A DNA stretch of 7,212 bases from Prevotellaceae bacterium (GTDB lineage: Bacteria > Bacteroidota > Bacteroidia > Bacteroidales > UBA932), in assembly GCA_031258915.1 (NCBI GenBank), contig JAIRMD010000096.1:1-7212 (forward strand). Direction: 5' to 3'. The position numbers and the translations under genes were made by a program. A model generated the notes under the pieces. That model was not told the DNA's origin. It saw only the letters and a program-made list of their open reading frames with translations, and ran no database searches. Positions 6,081 to 7,212 of the stretch are shown here, piece after piece (the first letter of the stretch is position 1; each line of letters begins with the position of its first letter).

Positions 6081-6872
6081 TCAAAAGTTTAGCGTTAACG
6101 ATAGCCCACACGCCGGTTGCCGGCGTAAGGTTGCTCCGTTGAGGGCGGTAGCGTACTGCAAATTCGGGTTAAGCGAAAGCGTGCTTCCGTTGCCGATATT
6201 CCAGCTCAGCTCGCCCCGCTCTCTCCGGCGGTTAATTTTACCTGCCGATACCGGCGCATCAATGACCGACCACAGCCATGTGCCAAAATATGCCACGTAA
6301 GCCGCAGAAGAAATGAGCAGCATTGTTTCGTCTGTAGTGGGTGCGTAATAGCCGCCGCCACGGCCGCTGACGTACTCTTCTCCAACAGCATTGGCAGCGC
6401 AAACAGCTCCCGTGACAAGCGCAGCTGTGCCAATAACCGTCATCGTAACGCCTTTTCCAACTTGGCCATTGTAGTACTGACCTATGCCGGGGTACAGGAA
6501 CGAGAACAGAAAGGCCAACCCCGGGCTCTTGCGGTTGAAGTTTGCGTTGTGCTGCGCCGAGCTGTTGAAGTTTGCGTTGTGCTGCGCCGAGCTGCCGTGC
6601 TGTGGGTAGGCATTTCGGAAATCGGACGGCTGCTTTTGCTCAAACACATCTTTATCTCCGTCCTGATATTTAATCATAAAGATTTCGGACTTCGATAGCG
6701 TATAGGTGGGGCCGGAAGGGTTTCCAAATTTTTTGTATTCAACTTCGGTACTGCTCACCTTGATAACGTTAGCTTTGATTTCGCTGCCGTCTTTTTTGAC
6801 AATAATGTCCTGAGCTCTGGCTGCAGAGGCTGCAATTGCCAGACAAAATGCTATAAAAATAATTTTTTTCAT
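6081..6872 (-). CDS. Exported/membrane protein of unknown function (TM2/DUF5683-like core)
   Basis: I do not recognise a specific function for this 263-residue protein. It opens with a clear signal peptide (1-20, likely cut after ARA). A small beta-rich domain follows (21-78), with DIIVKKDGSEIKANVIKVS and an EYKKFGN...GPTYTLSKSEIFMIKY pattern common in Bacteroidota exported proteins. A linker then carries two perfect copies of SSAQHNANFN (94-113). Next is the motif YPGIGQYYNGQVGKG (127-141), typical of TM2-like or DUF5683 proteins. Two hydrophobic stretches (about 142-162 and 184-205) look membrane-spanning. The last segment (222-263) alternates polar and hydrophobic residues and ends in SLTLNF with a terminal Phe, which resembles an outer-membrane strand. 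The ATG is preceded by an A/T-rich leader without Shine-Dalgarno. The gene has its own terminator, so it is probably monocistronic. The domain label is from memory of motif style. Confidence 0.8.
   Translation of the reverse strand: MKKIIFIAFCLAIAASAARAQDIIVKKDGSEIKANVIKVSSTEVEYKKFGNPSGPTYTLSKSEIFMIKYQDGDKDVFEQKQPSDFRNAYPQHGSSAQHNANFNSSAQHNANFNRKSPGLAFLFSFLYPGIGQYYNGQVGKGVTMTVIGTAALVTGAVCAANAVGEEYVSGRGGGYYAPTTDETMLLISSAAYVAYFGTWLWSVIDAPVSAGKINRRRERGELSWNIGNGSTLSLNPNLQYATALNGATLRRQPACGLSLTLNF
6534..6593 (-). repeat. Perfect 30-bp tandem repeat, two copies, in frame
   Basis: Positions 6534-6563 and 6564-6593 are identical. Each encodes the 10 residues SSAQHNANFN of the linker between the signal-proximal domain and the membrane core. 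The absence of any synonymous difference points to recent slippage or duplication. Confidence 0.95.
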
Positions 6873-6987
6873 CTTAAAAATTGGTTTTGGTTTTACTGCT
6901 TACTCTTTGTTTTTCGTCGCGCTATTCAGCATATTTACGACATTTAGAGATGAGGCAGGTACATAAAAAAACCGTGAACTTAAATTT

Positions 6988-7122
6988 TTCACTTGTTTTC
7001 TGAGGTCCTGGTACACCTTGCAACTAAGGAAAAGAAAAAAGCCCACGATTTCTCGTGAGCGTTACGACTTTTTCTTCTTAGTTGCTATCTTTAAACTTAC
7101 CAGGTTTCAGAAAACAAGAGAA
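6988..7122. repeat. Long imperfect inverted repeat; candidate structured RNA or palindromic element
   Basis: Nested complementary arms are found in order. Outer 6988-7003 with 7107-7122 pair at 15 of 16 positions. CCTGGTA (7007-7013) pairs with TACCAGG (7098-7104), and GCAACTAAG (7020-7028) with CTTAGTTGC (7077-7085). An A/G-rich arm (7032-7039) pairs with its T/C-rich partner (7069-7076). The central 20-base hairpin is at 7041-7060. An asymmetric internal loop (7014-7019 against 7086-7097) breaks the rod. This stem, bubble and apical-hairpin layout resembles 6S-type RNAs, but I cannot claim sequence homology. A miniature palindromic mobile element is the main alternative. Confidence 0.75.
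7035..7060 (-). terminator. Strong intrinsic terminator for a gene entering from beyond the window
   Basis: Minus-strand RNA from 7060 to 7041 forms an uninterrupted 8-bp stem (GCTCACGA with TCGTGGGC, one G-U pair) closed by a GAAA tetraloop. Six U residues follow immediately (7040-7035). It points the same way as all genes in the window and would end transcription of an upstream gene lying past 7212. Confidence 0.85.
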
Positions 7123-7212
7123 TAAGCAAACGCTTTATATATATGTCAATCGTCCTCCTTGAGAACGAATCCTCTTACGAGTTTATTTTACGGGTGCTAC
7201 ATAGGCAACAAA

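Larger units (their letters stand above)
6873..7212. other. 340-base stretch without a supportable gene
   Basis: The region holds the leader of the exported-protein gene. A weak promoter candidate there is TAAATATG at 6937-6930 on the minus strand, one base off TAnnTTTG, with only a CTG 18 bases above. A weak hairpin with a U7 tract on the minus strand (6965-6992) follows upstream, then the large inverted repeat and its nested terminator. The outermost 90 bases carry on the minus strand an AAGGAGG (7160-7154) with no proper reading frame after it; the nearest frame is a TTG followed three codons later by TAA. Open minus-strand frames entering from 7212 end within 30-40 bases. They may be the tail of a gene outside the window, but the sequence here is too short to say. 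Confidence 0.6.

Noticed and set aside
7078..7119. Minus-strand peptide tail resembling a DNA-binding protein end (LKPGKFKDSN then stop)
   Set aside because: The frame is closed by another stop only 18 codons upstream (7135-7137) with no start codon; it is part of the inverted repeat.
6988..7122. Retron-like non-coding RNA suggested by the long inverted arms
   Set aside because: There is no reverse transcriptase gene in the window and no separate msr and msd stems.
6988..7122. Integron attC site suggested by the palindromic layout
   Set aside because: The conserved RYYYAAC and GTTRRRY core boxes are not present at the proper positions, and no integrase or cassette array is seen.

Overview
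The window reads as a chromosomal segment of a member of the Bacteroidota, most likely Bacteroidales-like. Three things point there. The main gene is a topoisomerase IV subunit A of the long Bacteroidota type. There are ORF6N-domain genes. Putative promoters match the TTG / TAnnTTTG pattern of that phylum, and start codons mostly lack Shine-Dalgarno sequences. All seven complete genes lie on the minus strand, so transcription runs from high to low coordinates.

In transcription order: (1) 6873-7212 has no convincing gene. It holds a strong minus-strand intrinsic terminator nested inside a much longer inverted repeat (6988-7122). (2) 6081-6872 encodes an exported or membrane protein of unknown function with an internal 30-bp tandem repeat, followed by a clear terminator at 6013-6045. 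(3) A promoter with a perfect TAACTTTG -7 element serves 5317-5946, a nitroreductase-family flavoprotein with an N-terminal membrane anchor. (4) 2573-5239 is parC, with a leader made of four heptamer repeats that abut its ATG. (5) 1436-2562 carries two tandem ORF6N-domain genes. Their ends are nearly identical and their middles divergent, and both are bounded by copies of a ~15-bp direct repeat. (6) 117-1398 is a two-gene unit whose reading frames overlap by 8 bases: a RIC/YtfE-like hemerythrin di-iron protein, then a LuxR-type regulator. (7) A promoter at 63-93 reads out of the low end of the window.

parC, the two ORF6N genes, the hemerythrin gene and the luxR-type gene have gaps of 10, 32, 37 and -8 bases, with no obvious terminator between them, so they could share a transcript. 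A link between topoisomerase IV and the other genes is not evident; the ORF6N pair looks like a cassette lodged behind parC. The hemerythrin/LuxR pair plausibly forms a small redox, oxygen or nitric-oxide response module (inference).

I did not find a complete, clearly new defence or mobile system. The strongest unexplained signals are the mosaic ORF6N cassette pair with its boundary repeats, the perfect palindrome in one ORF6N gene, and the 135-bp inverted repeat around a terminator at the high end.
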